The notes beneath the pieces were generated by a model. It was not told where the DNA came from, did no database searches, and was given only the letters and a program-made list of their open reading frames with translations. From Erpobdella octoculata (taxonomy: Eukaryota > Annelida > Clitellata > Hirudinida > Erpobdellidae), in NCBI GenBank assembly GCA_963978895.1, contig OZ022242.1, forward strand, positions 32,032,467-32,096,466: a DNA stretch of 64,000 nt, read 5' to 3'. Positions 25,573 to 61,430 of this stretch are shown here, one piece after another (the first letter of the stretch is position 1; the number at the start of each line of letters is the position of its first letter). Position numbers and translations under genes: made by a program.

Positions 25573-26227
25573 TCAATTTTTACAATCGCTTTTAAACTAA
25601 CTTCCCGATGAGCTAGAGACTTAAAAATTTAAACATCCTTCCTTCAATCAAATCAAATTTATTTAACGCCAATGACGTAAACGAATCTGAGGCTGATTAT
25701 CAAAGCATTCTATCAAATTTCGGATCGATTGGACATTCTATCAAATTTCGGATCGATTGGACAAAATTTAATTAAATAATGATTTGTGATATTTGCGTCA
25801 AACTATTTATTGTCTATGCTAATATGCTCGTTGTTTATGTAACAGAATGTGGCCTACACAATCCATTATATAAAAGTGTGTTTTTAAAAAACTTTGTTTT
25901 TGTTTCACTTGTTTATAATACTTTCCTACCCCAGGTGTTTTGAAATGAAATGGCTGCTGTATGTTGCAATCCCATAAGTACTTCCTGTCGTAGATCATAT
26001 TTGATTTTTTCAACTTCCCTCCTCTTTTATCCAGGCCTGCGATTAGCAAGGTGGAATTGCAGATTATAATTATGGTTGTTGCGCCAAACCAAAGGCGTCA
26101 TTTTTGCAAAACTTTTTAAAACCCGCAGATTCTAAAGTTTTATCTTCTTAATGGAATACTTTTCCTCTCAAAATAAAAAAATAGTTAATGGCGGGGGAGG
26201 GGGGGGGGTAGTCGTAGATACTTTTTC

Positions 26228-29593
<3,366 letters not shown>

Positions 29594-30480
29594 TATTTAT
29601 ATGAATAAAATGTAACTGTTCGTTTGTTATATGTCAATGATCTCCAAAAGGTTTAGACCATTTGATTTGAAATTTGGAATAAACATAGTCCTTATTAAGA
29701 AAAAGGTTTCTATTTAAAAAGAAATCGGCACGTTGTTTCGCGTTTTAAAAGCAAAAAACTTTTTATAAGCTTTTATTGCGTAACCATCGGGACCATTGAG
29801 TGCATTTAGTCAAACTAGGCCACAGTTACGCTTGACCAGGTATAGCTAGTTTGTAATATTTGTATAAACAAACAAGATACTACAGCTTACAAAGAAATTA
29901 ATATTACACTGTTCAAAAATTTACAGTAACAATGAATGCAGTTGCTGATAAAAAAAAAATAGCTACTCCACAACGTTGATAGCCTCTAAAAGCTCTAAAA
30001 AGACATTGATTGGTTGAAAAAAAGGTTAAAAACACAACACTTTAAGAATTCTATTAAAGGTTTATCTTTGTTCATTTTTGGATTTTTGGACAAAATGGTA
30101 AATCATATGACAGACAAGTTAACTCCAATTAGTGCTTCATTATTCCTGTGCACAATTTATTTATCAAAATTTTTAAAAGCTCACAGGACTGCACAAGAAT
30201 ATATTTAAATCTTATTTTAAAGCTGACTCTAAATTAAAATCTAATAAGATGAAAAATGTGGTATCAGGTATGATAAGAAAAATCCATGAAAAGGTTCAAC
30301 AAAAAGTAGCAAAAAATAGTAAACAAATTCTAAGGCTTTTTGGAATTACATAAACAGATTTAGAAAAAGCAAGAGGTTATCCGATTGCATCAAACATAAT
30401 GCTGGATTTATTGTTCAAAAGAAAACATCTCTAAATATTTAAGCTATCTTACGAAGGAAAAGGACGTTAAAAACAACGAC
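29594..30480. other. AT-rich intergenic sequence, no gene recognised
   Basis: A possible decayed coding stretch near 30010-30430 has runs of Lys/Asn codons, but no family could be named. Confidence 0.4.
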
Positions 30481-30489
30481 GAAGGCATT

Positions 30490-30935
30490 TTCATCCAATA
30501 TAAAGCTATGCTGAAAGTTTCAGCTTTCTAGGTAGTCAAAAAGCTGGTTAAATTTTACTTGCAAGATTTGCGTACAGAGAAAGACACACACACACACATA
30601 CTCCCTATTAACGACTTTGAAAATGTCATAAAAATCAGGTCTTAAAAGGGAGGGGTCTTAAATGGGGAGTCGTAGATCAGGAGTGACGCTTAATGGGAAA
30701 ACAATCCGTCAGAAAAAAAATGGTCGGAAATGAGAGAGAGTCGTAAATGGGGAGGTCGTTGGGGAGGAGTATTGCTGTATATATATATATATATCACTCT
30801 CCCGCTCCGCTCCGCTTTTTTTGTGACTGATTTTTATTTTTTCAATAAAACCTTTCTCCATTGACTTTCAAGCTTGTGTAAAAATTTCATTACGATCGGA
30901 TGAATGGTGTCGCAATGCCTAAGTTACACACACAC
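30490..30935. mobile_element. Helitron-family fragments
   Basis: 30490-30600 is the reverse of the 23105-23380 / 61175-61425 repeat. 30790-30935 carries CCCGCTCCGCTCCGC and the GATCGGATGAATGGTGTCGC block shared with 9295-9465 and 49745-49915. A short TA tract and GGGGAGTCGTAGATC-type sequence lie between. No terminus found. Confidence 0.5.
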
Positions 30936-31129
30936 ATAATCTTATTTATATATATATATAGATAATATTATTATTATCACCTGTTTTCTTACCAAACATT
31001 AAAACTATGGAAACGGATGTGACTATATAGTTATGTGACTGTTTTATTGTTTTTATTATTTTTAGAAATTTTTATGCTTTTTGGAGCTGTCGTGAACATT
31101 ATATTTGTAGTATTAATGTGCTCAATAAA

Positions 31130-31800
31130 TTAATAAATATAAAATTTTAAATTTTCCACCCCACATTTGAGGTCCTGAAAACCAAAATTTCAAAAAATGG
31201 TGAAATACATATATCCTTATTTTTAGAGTAGAAACTAAATACTAATTTTTACATCTGTGGTATTTACAGTTGTTGAGTAACAGTTACTTTAAAAACCAAA
31301 TAACCCTATTTTCCACCCCACATTTGAAGTCCTGCAAACCAAATATTCAAAAAATGCTAAAACACATATTTCATTATTTTTGGAGTAAAAACTAAATACT
31401 AATTTTTACTCCTGTAGCATTCACAGTTTTTGAGTAGCAGCTACTTTAAAAACCAAATAACCCAATTTTCCAACCCACATTTGAGGTCCGGGAAACCGAA
31501 TTTTCAAAAAATGGTGAAACAAGTATCTATTTATTTTTCAAGAAGAATCCATATACCAAATTTTAAAATCTCATTTTTGGTTTTCGAGATATACATTGTC
31601 TTAGAAAAAAGTTTGTTTTCCAGTTTCTTCCCCTCAGGAGTAAAATTTTCAAAAATCCTTTCTTAGTGGATGCTTACACAATAAAAGTAATATAAGTTCC
31701 AAATTTCACGTTCCTAGGATGAGGCGTTTGAGCTCGGCGTTGATTATCAGTCAGTCAGTCAGTCAGTCAGTCAGGACATGTTCTTTTATATATATAGATA
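31130..31800. repeat. Dispersed repeat with internal ~150-bp tandem units and a (CAGT)n tail
   Basis: CACCCCACATTTGAGGTCCTG and AAAAAATGGTGAAA-type blocks recur at about 31150, 31316 and 31466. The right end has six CAGT units (31749-31773). The inverse of this family lies at 62560-63120. Confidence 0.7.
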
Positions 31801-31901
31801 ATATGTAGCTTCTCTATATTTTTTACTTCTCTGTGCTTGTCGAGGAAGCAGCGACAAAGCATTTGGAAGGATGACATGAAATCAGATAGATAACCACTAC
31901 A

Positions 31902-32096
31902 CATTCCCGGATTAACACTAATAAAGGCCCTGGGGCACTGAGAAAAATGGGGCCCCTCTACCAGAGGTGTTGCTAGAGTCTTCTGCGTCCGGGGACAAAA
32001 CACAAAATCTACGTTCCCTACATAACCTCTTTTGCTGACCTGGGAGGTAGTCGGAGGCACTTTTCAAAAAACGCAACACTGGTTAATCCGCCACTG
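31902..32096. mobile_element. hAT-type MITE, 195 bp, with exact 8-bp target duplication
   Basis: Termini CATTCCCGGATTAACAC and, reversed, CAGTGGCGGATTAACCA. Flanking 8-mers CCACTACA at 31894-31901 and 32097-32104 are identical. Interior has GGCCCTGGGGCAC and GGGGCCCC. No transposase. Confidence 0.88.
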
Positions 32097-32372
32097 CCAC
32101 TACAGAAAGTAGCTAATCATTCAAAACATTTAAGACTGGAACTACATGGGTGGTTTTACAATCCAACGAGTTCAATCTTTTCCGTTTTAAAAATACATAT
32201 TTTCATTTTAAACCAACTTCAGATAATGAAGTTAATGTGACAAATTGACGAAATTGGTAAGAAACGTCTAAAAGTGATAAATTAAAAAGAAATTTTGAAT
32301 AAATCAACTGTTGGAACATCAAAAAAATATTAAAAATATAAACAAATGACTGTTATTACACTCAATGTCCCC

Positions 32373-34775
32373 TCATACGCGTTCGAACCGATTCCTTTTT
32401 TTTCTTGAGTACGGCGTCAGAATTTGCTCTCCCAACAGGCCCTCGAGGTCTTTGGCAACGGCGAGTAGCTTGGCGTCTTTTACGTTGGCGGGATGAAATT
32501 CAAAGTCATCGTCTCCCAACGACAGCCTGTCCCCGATCTCTTCGCTGACAGTCACTGTGGTGCTGAAGTTGTCGTCATTTGGTGAGTCACTATTTCTTCT
32601 ACGTCCAGACTGGTTTCTGATGGAATGTTTTTTAGTATTTGACAGCAATCTGGTTTTGCTTATTTTTTCGTCTGAATCTCGCCTGTTCGTTGTGTTCTGC
32701 TTGTGCGGCGAAGAATTCCTGGATTCTGAATCCGAATGGCTACCGGCAAAAGACGGTGCTGCTACCCACGCTGGCGATCGATAATTAAAATATCTGTGTT
32801 TCTCAAGATGGTGTTTAGTGTTATTAAATGAAGAATTCTGTTCCGCTTTATCTGTAAAATCAAAGTCGCTGTCGTGATATCTGTAGCGCCGGTTAGCATT
32901 TGAAAACCTTTTATCGTCCACATAAGCGCCGCTTTGGTTTGGATTTTGGCTGGGTCTGACTTTCAGTGAACTTTTGTGATTGATGTTATTCTGATTATGA
33001 TGAAGTGAGGTTTGGGCAAATACCTCAGGAGCTCTACTAGGATAATCTTCCTGAAAACGGATAGAAGGCTGCCTCTCCAGTGCATCACTGTAAGCCCATC
33101 CTACAGGATTCTCAATATCATGATATGGTTTCATGCCCGCAAAATTCTGGGCTAACGCAGTTTCATCATCGGAGTAGCCGTGAAGGTCGGACGAGTTTCT
33201 TAATTTCCGGGCATCTGAAAGGCGGCCAGTCTCATCTGACCACGCCTGTCTGGAACCCGCGCCGCGAGAAGTTTCTGTCGCGTTGACGTTTTGGGCACTT
33301 TTAGTTTTTCGTAATGCAGTTTGGGCAATTAAAAAATTTTCTGGTGACTGATAAAAGTACCTATTTGATCCTTGTCGTCCATGTGCGAATGAAATATTAT
33401 TTTGTGAGCCGGTCAGACCAGATGAAGCGTTTTCCATTCCATTTTTGTTTATCTTTTGTGTTTTCGAACGACTCGCTCCGGAAAAGAATAATTTCTGAAA
33501 AAACGATCTCGACGAACCGTTGCTTTTTGTACTTGGCCGTCTTTCGGTTTTGTTTTTGCTTTCTCTCGGTTGTGGTGATTTAGGCTGAAAGCTAGCAGGT
33601 TCGACCAAGTATGCATCGACCGGTCGACCAACACTGGGTCCTCCTGGTTCGACCTTTTTAAAACTTCCAGTTGTATTAAGTTCGATCAAATTTTCCATTT
33701 CGTAAAGAGACTTAGGGATCAGCTTTATTCGGTTGCCGCATATGTCGAGTTTTTTAAGTTTTGTCAGTAGGACAACATCTTGAGATAAGTAGCCGATTTG
33801 GTTATTGCTGAGATTTAGTTCTTCTAAATTTCTCAAATTGTAAACGCCGTTTGGAACTTCTGAAAGCTGATTTTTTGAAACGTCAAGTCGCCGCAGACGT
33901 CTCATATTGACGACTGAGAGGTTACTCAAGGCGTTACATGTAATGTTCAAATATTCGACGATTGGCAAGTTGTCGAGAAGACCTCGAAGGAAATTGTTGT
34001 TGAGTAAAATAATTCGAAGTTGTGGCAATTTGGCAAGTCTGGAACTTGTTGATGTTAGTCGGTTGTTTGAAGCGTCTAAATATTCCAGGTGTTTTAAGTC
34101 ACAAAGCGAAGGTGGAAAAGCTGCAAACTTGTTAAACGCAATAGCAACGCGTCGAAGATTCTTCATTGTGCTCATATCAGGCGGCAGAGCGCTAAGCTGA
34201 TTTTGACTGATGTCGAAGCTCTCCAATCGGCTCAAATTCACCAGTTGGTTGGGAAATTGAACAAATACATTTTCAGCTAAGCTCAGATCAACAAGATTGG
34301 TTAGCTGAGAAAATGAATCTGGTAAGAACCAAAGACTGTTTTTCGATAAGTCCAGTCTTCGCAACGAAACCAGCTGGCCAAAGTTCTGAGGCAGTTTCTC
34401 GAGCAGGTTGTCGGCAAGTCTGAGAGAGCTGAGTTGATGAAAGGAAAGAAGCTGAAGAGGAAGTTTGGAAAGCCTGTTGTCGTGAACGTAAAGTTCAATC
34501 AGGTTGACGCAGTTGGACAGGGTCTCTGGCAAGGCTGGTAGCTTATTGCGACTGACGTCAAGAAGTTTCAGCTTCTGAAGACGCCCAATTTTTGTCGAAA
34601 TCGAAATCAGTCGATTTCCTGGAACAAGAAGCATCTGCAGCTTGTGTAAAGAAAACAAGTCTTCTGGAAGTTCGCTAAGATTTTGGTCAGAGAGGTCTAT
34701 CTGAGTTAGTCCGAACTTATTTATCGAAGGTTTCAGCTCATTTTTTTGGTAGTGTTTACTTTTGGATTTTTTCAT
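32373..34775 (-). CDS. Leucine-rich-repeat protein, 800 residues, intronless
   Basis: A single uninterrupted frame from ATG (context ATAAAAATGA) to TGA. Residues about 22-375 are some fifteen LRRs of 22-24 residues in the SHOC2/LAP-like pattern, e.g. LQKLKLLDVSRNKLPALPETL and LRRLDLSKNSLWFLPDSF; two units around 255-285 are shorter and irregular. Residues about 395-740 are Ser/Asn/Arg-rich and probably disordered. The C-terminus (KDLEGLLGEQILTPYSRKKR) is basic and looks like a conserved end motif. There is no signal peptide or membrane segment, so it is likely cytoplasmic or nuclear, acting as a scaffold. No PDZ, kinase or phosphatase domain is seen, which argues against Scribble, Erbin, ROCO or PHLPP. 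The lack of introns, in a window where other genes are highly split, suggests an old retrocopy or a naturally intronless gene. Orthologue not identified. Confidence 0.88.
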   Translation of the reverse strand: MKKSKSKHYQKNELKPSINKFGLTQIDLSDQNLSELPEDLFSLHKLQMLLVPGNRLISISTKIGRLQKLKLLDVSRNKLPALPETLSNCVNLIELYVHDNRLSKLPLQLLSFHQLSSLRLADNLLEKLPQNFGQLVSLRRLDLSKNSLWFLPDSFSQLTNLVDLSLAENVFVQFPNQLVNLSRLESFDISQNQLSALPPDMSTMKNLRRVAIAFNKFAAFPPSLCDLKHLEYLDASNNRLTSTSSRLAKLPQLRIILLNNNFLRGLLDNLPIVEYLNITCNALSNLSVVNMRRLRRLDVSKNQLSEVPNGVYNLRNLEELNLSNNQIGYLSQDVVLLTKLKKLDICGNRIKLIPKSLYEMENLIELNTTGSFKKVEPGGPSVGRPVDAYLVEPASFQPKSPQPRESKNKTERRPSTKSNGSSRSFFQKLFFSGASRSKTQKINKNGMENASSGLTGSQNNISFAHGRQGSNRYFYQSPENFLIAQTALRKTKSAQNVNATETSRGAGSRQAWSDETGRLSDARKLRNSSDLHGYSDDETALAQNFAGMKPYHDIENPVGWAYSDALERQPSIRFQEDYPSRAPEVFAQTSLHHNQNNINHKSSLKVRPSQNPNQSGAYVDDKRFSNANRRYRYHDSDFDFTDKAEQNSSFNNTKHHLEKHRYFNYRSPAWVAAPSFAGSHSDSESRNSSPHKQNTTNRRDSDEKISKTRLLSNTKKHSIRNQSGRRRNSDSPNDDNFSTTVTVSEEIGDRLSLGDDDFEFHPANVKDAKLLAVAKDLEGLLGEQILTPYSRKKRNRFERV

Positions 34776-35638
34776 TTTTATTGTAAATGCTAACGGATTT
34801 TTTCTAACTTAACGACATCAACAATCCTTGGTCGACGAGAAATTAAGACAACGAAACAATTTCATATGTAGGTATCAATCAGTTGAGCGGTATTTTACAT
34901 AATCTTTTCTAATAGATTTATTTAAATATTTTAAATGTTTCAGAATAGTCAGTAAATCAGATTAAACGTAGCTTACATTCAGCTCAATTGTTGATAGAAT
35001 CTAAATAATACGTTTGTGTGGAGTAAAACATTGGCTCTATGCCATGGAGTGCCCATACCTGTATTCAGTTGTACCTAAAGGTGATCTAATTCAGATATAA
35101 GTTTGTTGAAAAAAAATGTTTAATAAAATTAACTTACATACAGAGTACAAACAAATTTATTATTTTTTTAGCTAGCAATTGAGACGTCAAGAGTTTTCAG
35201 TTGTATTCGAAATATCATTTTTTGCAAAAACATATTTATTTCTAATATTATTGAAACAACCATATAACTTTAACAAACAAATCATATGCAATATAAATGT
35301 ATTTGCAGAAAAAAATGTGCTGCGCTTTAGTGAAGTGATGTTTTGATCCATAACATCCGTTTTTGTTTGTTTTTTATTATAATTTTCGTTAGGAAATGTG
35401 ATTTTAGAAGGCTGGGGGTTTGAGCTTTCTTTTATTTTTACAAATTATTTCTATGTGGATTTTGAGGGTTTAGAACGGCTTTTAACATTTATACGTTCTT
35501 GGCCAACACCGCGAAGTCTGACACACAAGACAAGACCACAAGTTAGTTGTTATTGTTATTGTTATTCTGTTACGCCAGTTATTGTTACTCAGCGTAACAC
35601 GTCCTGTAAATGTTTGACAATTTCAAATAAATATAGTT
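34776..35638. other. Divergent or upstream intergenic region, no gene seen
   Basis: Contains the 5' flank of the LRR gene (minus strand), then AT-rich sequence up to the transposon at 35647. No promoter motif could be assigned with confidence. Confidence 0.5.
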
Positions 35639-35646
35639 TTAATAAA

Positions 35647-36719
35647 GGTAAAGTTCTAGTATAAGTATAGCGTCATCGGCCGATTTCTGTAAAAAATTAA
35701 CGGTTTTTAACGTAAATGATATTTAAAACAAAACTAAAGACAAAGACCAATTATAACATAAATAATTTAAATAAAAACAGAAATTAGCACCTTAGAACAT
35801 TTAAAAATTGCTGCCGAAGCTAATTTAGTTCCCGGTGAAGATCTATTTGTCAATAGCGATAGGAGTGAACAGTGGGAATAAAGAAAACATAAATTAAACA
35901 CATTTAAAATAAAAATAGACAATTTAGGAAAAGAAATTAAAAATTTAAATTATGGAAATTAAAACTTGAAAAATAATAGTTCATTTTAGAAGTACGAGTT
36001 GCGTAACCCGCTCCGTATCTAAAACAGTTTCTTTAAATGCGATGGTTTTGTCAATATGCTTTAAGACAAATAAAAAAAACATTAAGAACAATAAATTAGC
36101 AGCAGAACACCAAGAAAAAATAAAATAATATCAAAGTAAAGTGCTTGGTTGTCTTTATTACGGTTTCGACCATATTTCTTTGAGCAGAAATTCTGAGTTT
36201 TTGAGGTCATGATGGCTACCAGAATTGTGTGGAGAGCGAGAGAGCGAACGAGAAAGCAACCCGGAAGAGGAGAGCAAGCGCGAGCGAGAGAGCGGGAAAG
36301 TTACCGGGAGCGTAAGAGTAAGCGGGAAAGGAAACGGGAGCGAGAGAAAAAACGGCTGAAAAACCCAGGGTAAAGCCGGGTACCACGCTAGTCACGGATA
36401 AATTTCCGCTCAGTGCTTTGATTTTTTAAAATTTAAGATGCATATTAAATAATTAAACAATTATTTTGAACACTTTAACAGTTATTTGTTATTTTAATAT
36501 TATTTTATTTTTATATTAACTCTTCCTTACTTTTCATTCCTTGAATTGTATTATTCCGCTATCAACATTGCCTTTGGATATTTTTGCTTAAATTCGGTTT
36601 TTAGTAAGTTTTAATGTAAAAAAACTTTTTCGTAGTATGTTCTGAGCTTATTCTATTAAACAGTTTTTAAACCGTGTTTTTATAGAAATCGGCCGATGAC
36701 GCTATACTAGAACTTTACC
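35647..36719. mobile_element. DNA transposon, 1073 bp, long terminal inverted repeats, 8-bp target duplication
   Basis: The left end starts GGTAAAGTTCTAGTATA and continues GCGTCATCGGCCGATTTCT; the right end is its reverse complement with small differences (inverted repeats of about 55 bp). Flanking 8-mers TTAATAAA at 35639-35646 and 36720-36727 are identical. No transposase frame is visible, so it is non-autonomous. Its ends do not start with CAG, so placement in hAT is uncertain. A Helitron fragment is nested in it. It ends 247 bp before the SLK start codon. Confidence 0.88.
36170..36391 (+). mobile_element. Helitron 3' fragment nested in the transposon
   Basis: Purine-rich GAGCGGGAAAG/GAGCGAGAG repeats, then AAAACCCAGGGTAAAGCCGGG (weak hairpin) and CTAG at 36388-36391 followed by T. 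Matches the 3' end of the copy ending at 60762. Confidence 0.65.
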
Positions 36720-36966
36720 TTAATAAATACCATTTTTATCCAATTATATATTCATCTTTTGAAACTTTTAATTTGATTTTAACTGCTCAGTTACTGCTAT
36801 TATTAAAATAAATTAAATAAATAGTAATTAATTGTGTGAAACTTTACCGTAATTTATTCGTCATGTCCTCGACATCAGTCAGTTTTTTGTATTGGAGTGG
36901 AGACATGGATTATTTTTGCTGCGGCTAATTATTAGGTTACAATAAATATTCCATCAAGGACTGAGG

Positions 36967-46981
<10,015 letters not shown>

Positions 46982-47152
46982 GTAGCAGTTGTCATATGTA
47001 ATTAACGTATAAAATGTGTATGCTAAAATTTACTCGCGAGTCTTAATTTTGCAAAATTGTTTATTAGAAATTTCCTATACTCCCATTATTTTTATACACT
47101 TTTTTTAAATTCCTTCTTTTTTATGGATTTTATTTTAAAACAGCTTACGTAT

Positions 47153-47158
47153 AATAAA
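47153..47158 (+). terminator. Candidate poly(A) signal of the SLK gene
   Basis: AATAAA, 172 bases after the stop codon, the first canonical hexamer downstream. Confidence 0.6.
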
Positions 47159-47159
47159 T

Positions 47160-48307
47160 ATTAGCTTTTTGTGATGAGTTCAGTTTTGTAAAGAGTTGGA
47201 GAATTTTCATGTACGATACGGTTTTCTCGATGCCTGATAGAAACTTTTACTGGGGTGCGTTAAACTAGCTAAACTTTATCAAGGACGAGTGTTTATTCTA
47301 GGAAGCTTGGTGTTGTGGTATAGCAGCCTGTGATTTCGGTTCCGCGGTCGGGCTGGGAATGAATCATCGGCTTTGTCCTGGTGCTAATATATACTCACTG
47401 AAAATGTTTGCGTTGTCTTCCTTCAAGTTCCGATTGCTTGTGTGTTTGTGGCTTCAGATAACTCTTGCTCTTAAACTTGTTTATTATTTATCTGCAGCTT
47501 TTTATATATTTTTGTGCACGACAGAAGATCACATTTGCATTTACGACACAACACAACATCGACGTTTTATTGTTCTTCCCTGACGACTACTTATACTGTC
47601 TTCCCGCGCCTTTAGCTTAATTGCAAAGTTTAACTTAAACGATTATTTGTCTTTTTGCTCGAAAGTAATTGTTGATATTCGATTCATTCTAGTTGTTGTG
47701 AAAGCACGTTCGGGACGGATGGAAGAGATGTCGCGTTTTATGATTCTCGATTGCGCGCGCTAAACTTCGTCTTGTGAGAGCAACTATATTTTAATTGAAA
47801 TAATTGCACATATTTTTTTTTATATTAGGAAGCTATAATGATGATTAATTGTTGATTGTTTTGCATACTTGCACGGTTTTTGCGATTCCGGCGGGGTCTT
47901 GTTGTACTACTATACCTACACGTGATTGGATTGAAAGAATTAATTATGCTTCAATAAGTGACGTTATTGTTACAGAAATGTCGATTTAGTATAGTTTGAA
48001 ATAGTTTCATTAACCTAGTGACCGGCGGTGGTTGTTTTACTTGGATGTTTATCAATAAGAACTTAAGAACCGTTATATGACGTCAGATGAGCTCTATTTG
48101 TATATTTAGGTATAGATGATGTTTTTCAATAAGTTGGGTCAGGATCCGAAGTCCGTACGCAGGGCCACCTAAAAAAATTTGGGCCCGGGAAATAATTAAT
48201 CTGGGCCCATTAAAAATTCTCAAGACCTCTAAAAGGCCTGTTGACCGGGGAGGGGCTAGTCGTAGTTAAGTTTCATGAATTTTTTTTAACTAAGTGTCTT
48301 CTAAATT
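47160..48307. other. Intergenic sequence between SLK and SLC10 genes
   Basis: No gene recognised. Near 48155-48250 there is a transposon remnant with GGGCCACC, TTTGGGCCCGGG and CTGGGCCCATT, similar in style to the MITE at 31902-32096. Confidence 0.5.
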
Positions 48308-48507
48308 NNNNNNNNNNNNNNNNNNNNNNNNNNNNNNNNNNNNNNNNNNNNNNNNNNNNNNNNNNNNNNNNNNNNNNNNNNNNNNNNNNNNNNNNNNNNN
48401 NNNNNNNNNNNNNNNNNNNNNNNNNNNNNNNNNNNNNNNNNNNNNNNNNNNNNNNNNNNNNNNNNNNNNNNNNNNNNNNNNNNNNNNNNNNNNNNNNNNN
48501 NNNNNNN
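48308..48507. other. Assembly gap (200 N)
   Basis: Exactly 200 unknown bases. A round number suggests an estimated or placeholder gap size. The sequence resumes at GACAGACAAAACAGACAG-like repeat. Confidence 0.99.
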
Positions 48508-48914
48508 GACAGACAAAACAGATAGACTCTTTATTTAAGCATCTGACAAAACGCTTAAGCCGTGTATTTGTATCAATAAAATTGTTTCGCAACAAAATAA
48601 ATTTTAAACCTTACAAAACAAAAACCATTTTTGCAATTCAATTTTGTTATTCCAGTTAAATCGTCTGTTAGATCATAGTTCTATGCTCTTGTTTACAAAT
48701 TTATCGATCTATATAAAAGTTTACTTTTGTCGGTCGGTCGCTCATTCGTCGTCTTGACTTGAGGTCGTCGGCTCACGACTTTGTTATATATAAATTTGTG
48801 TAGATGAACCGCGTTCGTAGGTGACAAATATAGTTTTGTTGTTTTAGATAGGAGTGTTTCTTGAGTTTATTTAAAAAAAAAGTTTCAAAATGTTTTTATT
48901 TTTCCTGTAAATCA

Positions 48915-60127
<11,213 letters not shown>

Positions 60128-60599
60128 GTAAGTCTTTTTCTTTATAAGCAATTTTTAGTCTTAAAACATTCATTGTTGTAAGACAATAAATAGCAGTTGA
60201 TAGGAAATCACAAGTCTTTTACTGCAGATAATAATTTGATATGTTTCACTGTTTTTTCTACTCTCTGATCCAGATGTGGTAAACTGGATGGAAATTTTAT
60301 CTATTGATAAGGAATTGATTGTTATTTATAGTTATGAAGTCGTTGTGGTTAGATGTGAGTCAAATACGGTTTCATTTGAATATTTTCTATGTAAACAAAT
60401 TAAATTTTATGGAAATTCTTTGAAGTTAATTAATTAATGGGTTTGTTTTGGTGTATTCATGTTATGGTATGTTGAGTTGTGTTATATTATATATCTGTTT
60501 TCTATAAAAGAGTATCTTGAACTGTCTGATTAATTTGATTTGATTAATTTTAATTGATTTAAGGCCTAATTCATGTTGGAAACATTAAATTCATGTTTT

Positions 60600-60762
60600 G
60601 TCATCCAGAATAAAGCTTTCCTGAAAGTTTTAGAGCTCTAGGTGGTCGAAAAGTGGGAAAGCGACCCGGAGCGTGAGAGCAAGCGGGAAAGGAAACAGGA
60701 GCGTGAGAGAAAACGATAGAAAACCCTCTAAAAAGCCCGGGCAATGCCGGGCACCCCGCTAG
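60600..60762 (+). mobile_element. Helitron 3' end, plus strand
   Basis: AAGCGACCCGGAGCGTGAGAG minisatellite, then GCCCGGGCAATGCCGGGC (perfect 6-bp stem), ACCCCG and CTAG at 60759-60762 followed by T. Confidence 0.78.
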
Positions 60763-60786
60763 TTTTTATATATAATATATATCTTA

Positions 60787-61080
60787 CTAGTTGGGTACCC
60801 GGCATTGCCCGGGATTTTTAGAGGTTTTTCTAATGTTTGTCTCTCTTGCTCCTGTTTCCTTCCCCGCTTGCTCTCCCGCTCCCTGTCACTTTCCCGTTAC
60901 CGCTTGCTTTCCCGTTCCAGGGTGCTTTCCCGCTCCCGGTCACTTTCGCTTTGAGATTATGTATGTAAGTGTATATGTCCTTTATGCATTGCTACATCAT
61001 TCATCCGATCATAGTGCAACTTTTGCACAAGCGTGAGAGGCAATTGGAGAAGGTTTTTGTGAAAAAAAATTGAAATAAGT
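60787..61080 (-). mobile_element. Helitron 3' end, minus strand
   Basis: Mirror of the previous copy: on the minus strand the purine minisatellite leads to CCCGGGCAATGCCGGG, TACCCAA and CTAG (60790-60787), followed by T. The two 3' termini face each other across 24 bases of AT-rich sequence. Confidence 0.75.
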
Positions 61081-61174
61081 CACAAAATGATTGTAATGAA
61101 CCCCTTAAAATCAAGGCAGTACTCTACACCATATGTATTAAAGTATGTTGAACAGTTTTAAATTATTTTATTTT

Positions 61175-61430
61175 TACAAACTTTTATTTAGGTTACAATC
61201 TCTGTTTTTGTGTGTGTGTGTGGCTTTCTCTGTACCAAATCTTGCAAGTAAAATTTAATCAGTTTTTTGACTAGCTAGAAAGCTGAAACTTTCAGCATAG
61301 GTTTATATTAGATGACAATACATGATTCAGTTAAAAAAAATAATTTAATTTGAACATCTTTCATATTTCTAAATCGAGTGTATTTGAAATTAAAGTTTGT
61401 GTTAAAAAACTCGTTTTTACTTTACTTGTT
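61175..61430. repeat. Dispersed repeat, copy of 23105-23380
   Basis: AAACTTTTATTTAGGTTACAATC, TGTGTGTGGCTTTCTCTG, AAGCTGAAACTTTCAGCATAG and ACATCTTTCATATTTC blocks align in order. AT-rich, non-coding. Confidence 0.8.

Noticed and set aside
29840..29852. Second possible Helitron end (CTAGT after 29593)
   Set aside because: No GC-rich hairpin upstream, and CTAGT alone is too frequent.
31749..31773. CRISPR-like or array interpretation of repeated CAGT and other short repeats
   Set aside because: Perfect simple repeats without spacers in a eukaryotic genome; no array structure anywhere in the window.
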